This document shows positions 1 to 9,142 of a stretch of 49,877 bases of DNA, piece by piece. The stretch spans positions 1-49,877 of the forward strand of contig JAPOZT010000019.1 of assembly GCA_026705925.1 (NCBI GenBank), written 5' to 3'. Origin of the DNA: Gemmatimonadota bacterium. Its GTDB lineage: Bacteria > JAAXHH01. The translations under genes and the position numbers were made by a program. The first letter of the stretch is position 1; each line of letters opens with the position of its first letter. The notes beneath the pieces were generated by a model. That model was not told where the DNA came from. It was given only the letters and a program-made list of their open reading frames with translations, and ran no database searches.

Positions 1-25
1 GGAGTCCGTCCGCGGCTCATTCGCA

Positions 26-2785
26 TCACACCGAGACGCCGAGGAGTCCGCGCGTTATCTGGAAATCCGTGTTGCCGACGACCGCAGCCCGCGGCGCATG
101 CCGCCGGGCGGCCGTATGCCGGATCAGGTCCAGCACGCCCTGGCGGCGATCCACCGGTTCCCCGGTCAGGATATGATCCACGTCTTCACGGAAGGGACCG
201 GGCAGGTCGTCCGCGGCGACCTGCAGCACCGGGATCATGGGATGGCCGGGCAGGGGGTGGCCGTCGACGCCGGCGACGACCAGCTCCACGCCGGCCGCGC
301 CCAGACCGGTCAGGCTCTCCACCCAGTGGGCCGTCTGCGTCTCCATGACGTGCAGTCCGGGTACCGAAGCGGGCTCGCCATAGGACAATGTCGGGGATAT
401 GGTTCCATCCTCCAGGCGCCGCAGGAAAGCCGGATATCCGAGCAGCGCGTCGTTGTCCGGCACGACGACGGTTCCACCCGCGTCTACGACGTCGAAGATC
501 AACTGCGACAGTGCTTCGGAAACGTCATCGGAAACCGGACCGGCCGTGGTAGCCGGGCACGCAGAGGTGGCCGGACCGGCTGAGGTAGTGTGACCAGCCG
601 TGGCCACCCCCAACCTGAGGGTAGACAGGCCGGCTTCGACGGCGACCGGCCCCTCACAATCGTCCAGGGTCCCGTTAAACCATTGCTCTATGCGATCGAT
701 GACCTTCTCGATGCCGCCGTCAAGCTGCACGCTGGCCCAGCCGAAACTCGCGGGATCCAGGCCGCGGTCGACCAGTTGCTGGCGGTAGAAATCATTGTGC
801 GTGCGTTCGCATCCGTGTTCCAGGAGCAGGGCGGCCGCCGTCATCGGGTGGGTCAGGTAGCCGGTCATGGTGCGGATGTACATTTCCTCCGAGACGCCGC
901 CCGAGACACCGCATCCCTCGGTGTGTACCAGGGCGACGAAACGAGATATGCCGGCGCCGCGGCCCACGCCTTTTTCGCTCAACCGTTCCGCGGCCATGCG
1001 GGCGATCTGGCCGGAGCACAGGCTGGTGGGAAGAATAAGACCGATGCGGTCGGTGGCGCGCGACCCGTTCGATTCGAACACGGGCAGCCTGAAGGTCGGC
1101 GGGGGCGTCGAACCCCCGTTGGACCGGACCTCCAGCGGCCTGCCCGCCGGCGGGGGACGTTCGTGCAGGTCCTGTAGCCGGCTTCCGTCGGTCTGCCGCC
1201 AGTCGCGCCAGATCTGGGTTTGGCTGTGGCCCGCCCGCTCGCCGCGGGTCATCTCACCCGACGCCGCGCGCAGCGTCAGATCGAGTGTCTGCCCGCCAAG
1301 TTCCTCCATGGACACGCCGTCCAGGTAGGCCCCGGCGTTCACGTCCATTTCACCCGAGAGCATCTCGTACCGCTTCGTGGTCGTTACGAACTTGATTGTC
1401 GGCACGAAGGGGAAGTTGGTGATGGATCCGTTCCCGGTGATGAAGAAGATGAGATTGCCGCCGGACGCCACCTGGCCCGCGATGGCTTCCAGGTCGTTGC
1501 CCGGGCTGTCCATGAAATAGTACCCCGGTTCCTTCATCGGGACCGCGTAGTCAATGGCGTAGTCGAGACGTACGTCCGGGTGTCGCTTACGGGCCGCGCC
1601 GATGGACTTGAGCACGATGTTGTAGATCCCCCGGAGCTTGTTGCCGCCAGACGGATTGGCGTCCACCGACTGGCCGTGCCACGCCGTTCGTTCCTGGAAC
1701 CGCTTGATCATGTGGAGGAAGGTGCGGGCCGTCTCGATGTCCCTTACGTTGTCCAGCACGTAGGGCTCGCCGCCGATGAGTTCGTCCGTCTCCGCGAGAT
1801 TGGCCTTCCCGCCGAAACGGATGATCTCCCGGGCCACGAGCGCGGCCAGGGGATTGCCCGATATGCCCGAAAAGGAGTCTGAACCGCCGCATTGAAGCAC
1901 GATGTTGAGATGAGAAGCGGATACCGGTTTCCGCGAAACGCGGTTGACCGGCTCGAACCAACCGGTGACGATCCCCGCGCAGCGCTCCAGGTCTTCTTCG
2001 AACGCGCCCTTGAGCGTTTCGAACCGGTGCGGCACGTCGTTCAGTGGATAGCGGTTGAGCCGCATGTAATTTTCCAGCATCCGGTCCGAGACGAACTCGG
2101 TGCCGCGGTCCACCGCAAGCACCGCCCCGACATTTGCATGAACCATGAAACCCGCCAGCGTCCGCAGCACCAGTTCCCGGTTGTTGGGATCCACGCCCGA
2201 GCCGCCCTCGGTATGGGCCACCGCCACCACACCGTCGATGTTCGGGTACCGATTCACCTGGTCCTTCAGCAGCGATTCCAGTCGCCGAACGAAACCCGCC
2301 GTCTGCGACGTAATGCCCAGCAGAATGATGTAGTTCCGGGTCCCGACGCCCCGCGCCGGACCGCGGTCAAATCCCTCGAAAGTCGGCGGATTATCGATAA
2401 GCGGAATCTGTTCACCGGGCGTGAAGGAGGACTCCTCCAGTTCGTAAGGCACAACGCGGTCTTCGAAGTTGGGCTGGTCCGGGAGGGCGAAATCGACTTT
2501 TCGGACGCGGAGCGCGTCGAGGATGTCGGCGTTGCAGATATAGTCGCCGGGTGCGATATCCCGGGTCGCCCGGCCGAAGGGCAGGCCCCAGGACAGGACG
2601 GACTCCCCGGCGCGTATGGGCTGGACGGCGAAGCGGTGCCCTTCCAGCAGGGTATGGGCGAGGGAAAAGGACGCGCCGGCGTCGTCTCTCACGTCCGTTC
2701 CCGCTTCCAGCCGCCGGGAGACGATGGCCACGTTGTCGCCAGGTTCGGCCAGGCGCGCGATGTCTTTCAACCGGCAGGCGGACAC
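26..2785 (-). CDS. UxaA-family altronate/galactarate dehydratase, double-length
   Basis: Likely a sugar-acid dehydratase of the UxaA/GarD family (altronate or galactarate to a 2-keto-3-deoxy acid, cytosolic); the substrate is not readable. An N-terminal SAF domain (about residues 10-90) is followed by the catalytic module (about 140-530) with HTEGG near 191 and the family motif QCGGSDSFSG near 297. At 919 aa it is nearly twice the usual ~500 aa. The C-terminal half (about 575-919) repeats the module: HTEGCG near 620, and a stretch near 813-860 that aligns with the first copy's GNLIFFITGNG region. In the second copy the CGGSD motif is replaced by a low-complexity TSAGP/TSACP run near residue 738, so that copy is probably not catalytic. 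The start is GTG with AAGGA 10 nt upstream, just before the SAF domain. Two ATGs lie just past the stop on the same strand, so another gene may follow outside the window. Confidence 0.85.
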   Translation of the reverse strand: MSACRLKDIARLAEPGDNVAIVSRRLEAGTDVRDDAGASFSLAHTLLEGHRFAVQPIRAGESVLSWGLPFGRATRDIAPGDYICNADILDALRVRKVDFALPDQPNFEDRVVPYELEESSFTPGEQIPLIDNPPTFEGFDRGPARGVGTRNYIILLGITSQTAGFVRRLESLLKDQVNRYPNIDGVVAVAHTEGGSGVDPNNRELVLRTLAGFMVHANVGAVLAVDRGTEFVSDRMLENYMRLNRYPLNDVPHRFETLKGAFEEDLERCAGIVTGWFEPVNRVSRKPVSASHLNIVLQCGGSDSFSGISGNPLAALVAREIIRFGGKANLAETDELIGGEPYVLDNVRDIETARTFLHMIKRFQERTAWHGQSVDANPSGGNKLRGIYNIVLKSIGAARKRHPDVRLDYAIDYAVPMKEPGYYFMDSPGNDLEAIAGQVASGGNLIFFITGNGSITNFPFVPTIKFVTTTKRYEMLSGEMDVNAGAYLDGVSMEELGGQTLDLTLRAASGEMTRGERAGHSQTQIWRDWRQTDGSRLQDLHERPPPAGRPLEVRSNGGSTPPPTFRLPVFESNGSRATDRIGLILPTSLCSGQIARMAAERLSEKGVGRGAGISRFVALVHTEGCGVSGGVSEEMYIRTMTGYLTHPMTAAALLLEHGCERTHNDFYRQQLVDRGLDPASFGWASVQLDGGIEKVIDRIEQWFNGTLDDCEGPVAVEAGLSTLRLGVATAGHTTSAGPATSACPATTAGPVSDDVSEALSQLIFDVVDAGGTVVVPDNDALLGYPAFLRRLEDGTISPTLSYGEPASVPGLHVMETQTAHWVESLTGLGAAGVELVVAGVDGHPLPGHPMIPVLQVAADDLPGPFREDVDHILTGEPVDRRQGVLDLIRHTAARRHAPRAAVVGNTDFQITRGLLGVSV

Positions 2786-3081
2786 GATGCCAGGGTCCTT
2801 GTCGAATAGAAAACGTAAGAGGGATTCGGCTCACTACACGGACTGCCAAGGTAACATCCGTCCCGATTCCGTGTCAAAGGTAATTCGGTGGTTGCGGGGC
2901 GACTCGCCGGTACGGTTGACGGCGATGAAGTTCGATGTACATTGTCTTCCGGGTCTGGTCCATCTGGCTCGGCCTGGCCTGGTCGGGTCTGGTCCTCAGC
3001 ACAACCAGACACCATGCAAGCCCGCAATGCTCACTACGGCCGGAAACCGTGCCGGAACATCCGCCAGCCGGAGGTTCAAGA
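2786..3081. other. Divergent intergenic region
   Basis: This 296-bp gap separates the leftward UxaA-like gene from the rightward dimethylformamidase-like gene and should hold both promoters. I see no convincing -35/-10 pair. The right part is rich in repeated GGTCTGGTC and GGCCTGG words. It can be read in frame with the downstream gene, but it looks like non-coding sequence ahead of that gene's SD-supported start. Confidence 0.4.
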
Positions 3082-4674
3082 ATGCTTGTCGGATATGTCA
3101 GTGACGAACGCTACGTCGCTATTCCCGAAGTCCTGCTGGAGTTCGAAGCCGGCGGAGCGTCCATCGAGGCGCGCTCACGGGCTTCGGGGGCGGTCTACGC
3201 GGACGTGACGCCCGGCCGGGAGTACAGGGTCACGCTGGCAGGGCGGGATTTCGGATACAAAAGTGTATACATGACGCCAGGCAAGGACCGACCTTATCAC
3301 TTCCGGTTGCTGCGGGACGGCCTGCTGGGGTACATGTGGCCCAAGTGGGTCCGCTCCAGTGAAAGATCGGAGTTCCGCGTGCACGCCGTGGAGGCTTACC
3401 AGCTCGAACTGTACCGTTACGGATGGAAGAAGGAGTTCGTACGGAACATCGGCTGGTACGACGAGCACGGCCCCCGAGCCACCATGCAGATCACGCCCGA
3501 CGGAGACTATACCCGGACCGGCGTGAAGTGGAACACCCAGGGCTATACGAATCCCGCTCACAAACAGTACATCGAGGCGCCGGAACGGTCCGGCCTGTAC
3601 TATCTCCACGCTTCAACGGAGACCGGCGGTTTCTTTTCCTTTCCCTGGATCGTCGCCCCGGCCGCGCCGACGGCCGACGTCGCCGTACTGGCCGCTAACA
3701 TAAATTGGAATGCCTACAACAATTTCGGGGGGCGCAGCAACTACATCCACACCGACGAATTTCCGCCAACCCCCACAGTCAACGCCAGGTACGACCTGAA
3801 GCGGTACACCGATTCGGAGCACCGGATGTACAGCGCCGACGACTACGCGCCGCTCTCCTTCGACCGACCCGAGCCCATCAACCACGTCCCCGAAGACGTC
3901 GAAGCCACCGACATGATCCGGGGCCGCGCGGCCTGCCACGTGGCGCCCGCCGAGTGGCGGTTCCTGGCGTGGATGGAGCGGGAGGGATTCGGCTACGACC
4001 TCTACGCCGAGACGCAGTTCCACGACGGCACGCTGCCCCTGGACCGGTACCGGGTGCTCATCACCACCACCCATCCGGAGTACTGGTCGCGGGACATGTA
4101 CTACCGGCTCAAGGACTGGGTATTCGAATCCGGCGGACGGCTCATGTACCTGGGCGGCAACGGCTTGAACTGCGAGGTCGAGTTCGTCGACGAGCACACG
4201 ATGAAGGTGAAGAACGGAAACATCGATTCGCTCGACCGGCCCGGGGAGGGCATCGAAAGCCGCTTCAACATCTACAACGAGTCCGAGGCGAACCTCCTCG
4301 GCGTGGCCTTCACCCGCACGGGGATCATGACCAGCGCGCCTTACCGCGTGATCGAAGCGGACCACTGGGTCTTTGAAGGCACCGGCGTCGCGGAAGGCGA
4401 AATTTTCGGCGAAGCAAGCCTGCACGAACGGGTGCCCGGCGGGGCATCGGGACACGAAACCGACAAGATCACGCCCAATTCACCGGCCAACACCCAACTG
4501 ATCGCCAAGGGAACCAACGTGGACGACGGCGGGGCCGAGATGGTCGTCCATGAGACGGACAGCGGCGGGATGGTGTTCTCGGCGGGATCGATCACCTACC
4601 CGTCATCGATCCTCGTGGACGACGTGGTGTCCAGGGTCACGTCCAACGTGCTGAAGCGGTTTCTGCGGGACTGA
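3082..4674 (+). CDS. N,N-dimethylformamidase beta-subunit-like protein
   Basis: This resembles the large subunit of N,N-dimethylformamidase and related uncharacterised proteins, which combine a beta-sandwich N-terminal part with a C-terminal hydrolase-like domain. Family-like stretches include NWNAYNNFGGRSNY, the region around HPEYWSRDMYYRLKDW, and LMYLGGNGLN. The start is taken at ATG 3082, where GGAGG sits 7 nt upstream; the frame stays open a further 49 codons upstream, but that part is Trp/Leu-rich and unlike the family. The product is 531 aa. There is no small-subunit gene beside it, so true dimethylformamidase activity is uncertain. Its stop TGA abuts the stop of the convergent coaA with no bases between. 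Confidence 0.75.
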   Translation: MLVGYVSDERYVAIPEVLLEFEAGGASIEARSRASGAVYADVTPGREYRVTLAGRDFGYKSVYMTPGKDRPYHFRLLRDGLLGYMWPKWVRSSERSEFRVHAVEAYQLELYRYGWKKEFVRNIGWYDEHGPRATMQITPDGDYTRTGVKWNTQGYTNPAHKQYIEAPERSGLYYLHASTETGGFFSFPWIVAPAAPTADVAVLAANINWNAYNNFGGRSNYIHTDEFPPTPTVNARYDLKRYTDSEHRMYSADDYAPLSFDRPEPINHVPEDVEATDMIRGRAACHVAPAEWRFLAWMEREGFGYDLYAETQFHDGTLPLDRYRVLITTTHPEYWSRDMYYRLKDWVFESGGRLMYLGGNGLNCEVEFVDEHTMKVKNGNIDSLDRPGEGIESRFNIYNESEANLLGVAFTRTGIMTSAPYRVIEADHWVFEGTGVAEGEIFGEASLHERVPGGASGHETDKITPNSPANTQLIAKGTNVDDGGAEMVVHETDSGGMVFSAGSITYPSSILVDDVVSRVTSNVLKRFLRD

Positions 4675-5625
4675 TCACAACTTCCGCTGGTACACCCCCG
4701 TTACCCGGTGGTTCGTGCCCTTTTCGAGGATCAGGTCCGCCCGTTCACGTGTCGGAATGATGTTCTCGCGCAGGTTCACCAGGTTGATGTCCCGCCAGAT
4801 TCCCCTAGCCGTTTCCACGGCCTCCTCCGTGCTCAATCCCGCGTAGTGATGGAAGTAGGATTCCGGGTTCCGGAAGGCGGTGTCCCGCAGCCTGAGGAAG
4901 CGATCGACGTACCACTGCTCCAGGTCGTGTTCCTCCGCCTCCACATAAATTGAAAAATCGATGAAGTCGGAGACGAAGACGCGGGGCGGCGCGTCGCCGG
5001 TCATGTGATGGCCGGTCTGCAGGATGTTCAGCCCCTCCAGGATGATGATGTCCGGCTGCGTGACCGTCTTTTCGACGCCCGGCACGATATCGTAGATCAG
5101 ATGCCGGTACACAGGCACGGCTACCGAAGCGTGTCCGGACTTCACGTCCGCCATCATCTGCACCAGGCGCCGGAGATCGTAGCTTTCCGGGAACCCCTTC
5201 CGGTGCATGAGCCCCCGTTCTTCCAGTACGCTGTTGGGGAACAGGAACCCGTCCGTGGTCACCAGGTCCACCCGGGGATGGTTGGGCCAACGGCTCAGCA
5301 GGGCCTGCAGGATGCGGGCCGTCGTGCTCTTGCCTACCGCCACGCTGCCACCGATGCCGATGACATAGGGCACCTTGGCGGCCGGCTTGCCGAGGAAAGT
5401 GTCCATCACCCGGTAGAGGTGCTGGGCCGCGCCCACGTGCAGGTTGAGGAACCGGGACATGGGCAGGTACACCTCGGCGACCTCGGCGAGGGAGACCATT
5501 TCGTTGATGCCGTGCAGTTCCTGGAGGTCTTCTTCGGACAGCGTCAGCGGCGTGGCGGCGCGCAGCTTCGACCACGCTTCGCGGGACAGGTAGTTGAAAG
5601 GGGAGGGGGATGATGATGGAGACAT
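4675..5625 (-). CDS. coaA: Type I pantothenate kinase
   Basis: Phosphorylates pantothenate with ATP, the first step of coenzyme A synthesis, in the cytosol. The P-loop GGSVAVGKS lies near residues 93-101, followed by the [12 protein letters not shown] and GFPESYD segments and the [12 protein letters not shown] segment typical of the prokaryotic type I enzyme. The 316 aa length matches the E. coli protein. The SD is weak: the nearest purine-rich stretch is poorly placed. It is the last of three leftward genes (UPF0261-like, enolase-superfamily, coaA), with a 63-bp gap before it, so co-transcription is likely but unproven. Confidence 0.95.
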   Translation of the reverse strand: MSPSSSPSPFNYLSREAWSKLRAATPLTLSEEDLQELHGINEMVSLAEVAEVYLPMSRFLNLHVGAAQHLYRVMDTFLGKPAAKVPYVIGIGGSVAVGKSTTARILQALLSRWPNHPRVDLVTTDGFLFPNSVLEERGLMHRKGFPESYDLRRLVQMMADVKSGHASVAVPVYRHLIYDIVPGVEKTVTQPDIIILEGLNILQTGHHMTGDAPPRVFVSDFIDFSIYVEAEEHDLEQWYVDRFLRLRDTAFRNPESYFHHYAGLSTEEAVETARGIWRDINLVNLRENIIPTRERADLILEKGTNHRVTGVYQRKL

Positions 5626-5688
5626 GGGTATGGTTCCGCTTACGGGTTCTCCTGGCCACCTGGTCGGACCGGCGCGCTCAGACTGCCT

Positions 5689-6804
5689 TCACGATCCGTC
5701 TATCACGGCCCGGTCGATCGTCTGCTGTTCAAGCAGTTCGGGAATAGGTTCCGCTCCGGCACCGGGCGTATCTGGAACGACCATCTGAGACGGACCCGAG
5801 AGTTCCAGCGACGGCGCGCTCAGGTCCCGTTCGTAGAACCGCGTGCTGGGGAAAACGTCCGACGGGTACTTCATGTTGGGCAGCGTCGCCAGCGCCATGC
5901 AGAACGACGCGCCCAGGGCCGATTCCAGCATGCCGCCCGTCCAGCAGGGGACGCCTTCCTCCTCGCAGATCCGGTTCGTCTCCAGCGCCTGGGTCAACCC
6001 GCCTACGCGTGCCGGCTTGATGTTGATCCAGCGGGCGGCACCGATCCGGATCGCCTTGCGGGCCTTCGCGGGGGACGTGATGCTCTCGTCCAGGCAGACC
6101 GGTGTCTCGATCTGACGCTGCAGTTCGGCATGGTCGACCAGGTCGTCCCGCATCAGGGGCTGCTCGATCATGGCCAGGTTGTACCGGTCCAGTTTTCTGA
6201 ACATGGGCAGGTCGTCCAGCGTGTATCCACTGTTGCAGTCGATATGAAAGACCGGGTCCGGAAAGGCCGAGCGGACCGCGGCGATCATGTCGAGGTCCCA
6301 CCCCCGGCTGTACTTCAGCTTGATCCGCTTAAACCCCGCCTCCACGGCCTGCTCGATGTTGCCCAGCAGCATGTCGATACTGTCCTGCACCCCGAAGTCG
6401 GCCCCGACGTCAATAACCGGCCCCTTGCCGCCGATCGTTTGCCAGAGCGGCTTGCCCTCCAGCCGGGCATGCAGGTCCCACCAGGCCGCGTCCAGTCCGC
6501 CCTTGGCGAAGAAATTGCCTGCGACCCAGCTGCATGCCTCGTGCAGGTCCTGACCGCTGTCGATCCGCTTTCCGATCAGCAGGGGCGCGAGGACGTCCCG
6601 CGTCACCGCGAAGACGCCGGCCGTGTATTCCGGACTGTAGGTCGGCTTCGCGAGCGGAGTCGTCTCTCCCCAGCCCACGGCTTCGCCGGCGTGCATCTTC
6701 ACGAGGACGCTTTCGATGACGTCGTCGCTGCCGTAGGCCGTGCGCCACGGGTAGATCAGGGGCATGGCGACGTGGTAGAGCTCGACCGCGTAGATGACGG
6801 GCAT
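5689..6804 (-). CDS. Enolase-superfamily OSBS/N-acylamino acid racemase-like enzyme
   Basis: A muconate-cycloisomerase-subgroup enzyme most like o-succinylbenzoate synthase or N-succinylamino acid racemase. The expected active-site series is present: KLK near residue 162, the metal-binding Asp in HIDCNSGY near 190, Glu in MIEQPL near 215, Asp in CLDES near 240 and Lys in NIKPARVGG near 264. The 371 aa length is normal. No menaquinone gene lies nearby, so naming it menC is not justified; OSBS and racemase activities often coexist in this family. It starts 7 bp after the stop of the upstream UPF0261-like gene, with TAAGG before the ATG, so the two are an operon. Confidence 0.85.
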   Translation of the reverse strand: MPVIYAVELYHVAMPLIYPWRTAYGSDDVIESVLVKMHAGEAVGWGETTPLAKPTYSPEYTAGVFAVTRDVLAPLLIGKRIDSGQDLHEACSWVAGNFFAKGGLDAAWWDLHARLEGKPLWQTIGGKGPVIDVGADFGVQDSIDMLLGNIEQAVEAGFKRIKLKYSRGWDLDMIAAVRSAFPDPVFHIDCNSGYTLDDLPMFRKLDRYNLAMIEQPLMRDDLVDHAELQRQIETPVCLDESITSPAKARKAIRIGAARWINIKPARVGGLTQALETNRICEEEGVPCWTGGMLESALGASFCMALATLPNMKYPSDVFPSTRFYERDLSAPSLELSGPSQMVVPDTPGAGAEPIPELLEQQTIDRAVIDGS

Positions 6805-6811
6805 GGCGGCC

Positions 6812-8023
6812 TTACCTTCTCAGATCGGACAGCAACCTGCCGGTGACCGCTTTGGCGAAGGCCGGATCGTTGATGTTGCAGTCCATCTCCGTCACCGACA
6901 CGTCGGCGGACACATTCGACTTGATGGCGTCATAAAGCGCCTGGTCGGCCTCGGGCCACCAGAACTCGTTTCCCGGGCTGTCGAGGATGGACACGCCCTT
7001 AAGGGGCAGAAAGATGGACACCGGTCCGCTGGAAGCGTTGGCCTTCTCCGCGATGACCTGACCGAGGCGGGCGTTCTCCTCCACGTTGGTCCGCATCAGT
7101 GTGATGTTCGGATTCCACTTGTGCAACTTGCGGTCCCTGTATTGCTCCGGCACCGTGTCCGGCGCCCAGAAATTCACCATGTCCAGGCAGCCCGGCACGA
7201 TCACCTGGGGGATGCCCGCCCTGCCGGCCGCGTCCATGCGATCGGGGCCTGCGGTCAGCACGCCTCCGGCCAGTTCGTCGGCCCATTCCGTGGTGGTGAT
7301 ATCGAGCACGCCCTCAATCAGGCCCTCGTCGATCAGGCCCTCCATGGTCCGGCCGCCCGCGCCGGTGCAGTGGAAGACCAGCACCTCGTAGCCTGCTTCC
7401 TCCATGATGGCCCGGGCCTGGTCCACGGCTTCGGTGGTATTGCCGAACATGCTGGCGGTAACGAGCGGCTTGTCTTCCGCCGCTTCCTGCATCTCGGATT
7501 CCACCATGCCCACGATCGCACCCGCGGCATTGGCGAAGATCCTGCGGCTGATGCGGTTGATGCCGGCCACGTCCACGACGGAGGGGATCATCGACACGTC
7601 CTTGATCCCCACGTAGTTGGTCGTGTCCCCCGCGGCCACGGTGGATACCATCACCTTGGGCACGCCCACGGGCAGTGCCCGCATGGCGCTCGTCCCCACC
7701 GCGGTGCCGGCCGATCCGCCCATGCTGATGATCCCGTCGAACACGCCGGTTTCATACAGGTCCTGCACGATCTCCGCCACACCGGCCGCCATGGCGTCGA
7801 TGGCCTCTCCGCGGTCGCCGCGCTTATTCAACGCGTCGATCGTCGTGCCGGCGGCTTCGGCGACCTGTTCCCGGGACACGTCCGCTTCGAAGGCGGTATC
7901 ACCAATGACGCCCGTATCGATAACCAGCGTTCCGTGTCCCCGCCGCTCGATCTCTCTTTTGACGAAGGCGAATTCATCGCCCTTGGTATCCAGTGCGCCA
8001 ACGATGGCAATGGTTTTTGGCAT
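6812..8023 (-). CDS. Tm-1-like ATP-binding domain protein (UPF0261)
   Basis: A 403 aa member of the UPF0261/Tm-1-like family, a two-domain fold whose plant member binds ATP in virus resistance; bacterial roles are unsettled. It begins with the characteristic IAIVGALDTKGDEF. It also has ISMGGSAGTAVGTSAMRALPVGVPK split over a glycine-rich loop, a segment near GAGGRTMEGLIDEGL, and the VIVPGCLDMVNF and SILDSPGNEFWWP stretches. ATG with AGAGGG about 7 nt upstream. First gene of a leftward set with the enolase-superfamily gene (7-bp gap) and coaA. The pairing suggests a shared small-molecule pathway, but the sequence does not name it. Confidence 0.85.
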   Translation of the reverse strand: MPKTIAIVGALDTKGDEFAFVKREIERRGHGTLVIDTGVIGDTAFEADVSREQVAEAAGTTIDALNKRGDRGEAIDAMAAGVAEIVQDLYETGVFDGIISMGGSAGTAVGTSAMRALPVGVPKVMVSTVAAGDTTNYVGIKDVSMIPSVVDVAGINRISRRIFANAAGAIVGMVESEMQEAAEDKPLVTASMFGNTTEAVDQARAIMEEAGYEVLVFHCTGAGGRTMEGLIDEGLIEGVLDITTTEWADELAGGVLTAGPDRMDAAGRAGIPQVIVPGCLDMVNFWAPDTVPEQYRDRKLHKWNPNITLMRTNVEENARLGQVIAEKANASSGPVSIFLPLKGVSILDSPGNEFWWPEADQALYDAIKSNVSADVSVTEMDCNINDPAFAKAVTGRLLSDLRR

Positions 8024-8351
8024 GGAGAACCCTCTTACGTCAGTTCTCGATTGCTGGTACGATTCTTCAAGGTCCGACTCATCAAGTTACAGGGGTGAGA
8101 AACTGTTGTACATATCTTTATACCGTGAGTCCCGGGTCCATGGCACTGCTGCCACTTCGCACCTGGAAACCTCATACACCCTGTGCCTCGATGTCCGGCA
8201 ACGGCGATCGGAGATACCTTGAAGTCGGAGGACGGAAAGCTGGTAGCGGCAGTTTTTGGACTTTGTTCCTTGTCAAGGATGAGCAAGAACATTACGTAAC
8301 ATGAGGTTGTTGATCTGTTGTAGTCTAAGGATGGGTAGATTGGGGGGTTAG
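8024..8351. other. Divergent intergenic region with weak promoter candidate
   Basis: 328 bp between the leftward UPF0261-like gene and the rightward SRPBCC gene. On the + strand TTGTCA (8270-8275), a 17-nt spacer and TACGTA (8293-8298) make a weak sigma70-like candidate about 55 nt before the SRPBCC start. I saw no ORF, tRNA or strong hairpin. Confidence 0.3.
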
Positions 8352-8810
8352 ATGATCAATCCAACAGTACAAACACAAATGCTCGTGCGGAGGCCGATCG
8401 ACGAAGTGTTCAACGCGTTCGTAGATCCCGCCGTCACCACGCGCTTCTGGTTTACAGGAAGCAGCGGCAAGCTGGAACCGGGCGCGACGGTCACCTGGAA
8501 GTGGGAGATGTACGGTGTCTCCGCGGATGTCCACGTCAAGGTGATCGAGCCGCCCTCAAGAATCCTCATCGAATGGGACGAACCATCGACGACCGTCGAG
8601 TGGCGCTTTACCGCTCATGGAACGGATACGACCCTCGTTCAGATCTCCAACGCCGGGTTCCAGGGGACCGAAGAGGAGGTCGTCGGCATGGCACTCGACT
8701 CCATGGGCGGTTTCTCTCTCGTGCTCGCCGCGATCAAGGCATGGATGGAGCACGGCATCGCGCTGAACCTGGTGGCGGACCGCGATCCAGGACACCACGT
8801 TTCTCACTAG
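8352..8810 (+). CDS. SRPBCC/AHSA1-like ligand-binding domain protein
   Basis: A 152 aa single-domain protein of the SRPBCC (START-like, AHSA1) superfamily. These are helix-grip folds with a hydrophobic cavity, used for ligand binding or stress roles; no enzymatic activity can be assigned. Typical features are the opening with VRRPIDEVFNAFVDP, then TTRFWFTGSSGKLEPG, the W-K-W strand, IEWDEPSTTVEWRF and a long C-terminal helix containing AAIKAWMEHG. A G-run lies 5-10 nt before the ATG. It is not clearly in an operon, since the next gene starts about 140 bp on. Confidence 0.85.
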   Translation: MINPTVQTQMLVRRPIDEVFNAFVDPAVTTRFWFTGSSGKLEPGATVTWKWEMYGVSADVHVKVIEPPSRILIEWDEPSTTVEWRFTAHGTDTTLVQISNAGFQGTEEEVVGMALDSMGGFSLVLAAIKAWMEHGIALNLVADRDPGHHVSH

Positions 8811-8950
8811 GCTTGTCGCTTAACCGGCCGCGCTGCCGCTGATCCTGGTGAGAGGTTTCCCGCGCGGGCAAGCGCTTCGGTCGGTTTCGATGTGCTACCG
8901 TATAGCCTGATACCTTGACGCAGGTCGCCGGATCTCCTATACTCCACCGG

Positions 8951-9142
8951 ATGCAGAGAACAGTCCCTCCATGCCCATCCTGCGGAGGACGACTGCGCCA
9001 CGTCCGGGGTGCCCGTTATTGCTGCAGGTCCTGCCGGGAAGATTTCGGCCTGTTCCGAAAACGCGCTCCGTACTCGGGCTTGCATTGCGTCCGGCTTCAG
9101 TCGCCGGCCCAGGTCAGACAGGCCGAGGAGGAAGGGAACTGA
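8951..9142 (+). CDS. Small zinc-ribbon protein
   Basis: A 63 aa protein with CPSCGG, then 9-10 residues, then CCRSC, followed by EDFGLF: a compact four-cysteine zinc ribbon. A TTG 36 nt upstream (8915) is an alternative start. The tail is basic and polar. Its TGA stop (9140-9142) overlaps the CTG start of the downstream membrane protein in a CTGA arrangement, which indicates translational coupling. Function unknown; it may be a small metal- or nucleic-acid-binding partner of the flippase-like protein. It could be missed by annotators because the overlapping frame of the membrane protein stays open through it. Confidence 0.55.
   Translation: MQRTVPPCPSCGGRLRHVRGARYCCRSCREDFGLFRKRAPYSGLHCVRLQSPAQVRQAEEEGN

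Noticed and set aside
5689..6804. Naming the enolase-superfamily gene menC
   Set aside because: Active-site residues do not separate OSBS from N-acylamino acid racemase, and no menaquinone gene is nearby.
6794..8098. 434-codon open frame opposite the UPF0261-like gene
   Set aside because: Antisense shadow with low-complexity His/Gly/Arg composition and no SD.
8971..9138. 56-residue N-terminal extension of the flippase-like protein
   Set aside because: Non-family, proline/arginine-rich, overlaps the zinc-ribbon ORF and lacks an SD, whereas CTG 9139 has a perfect one.
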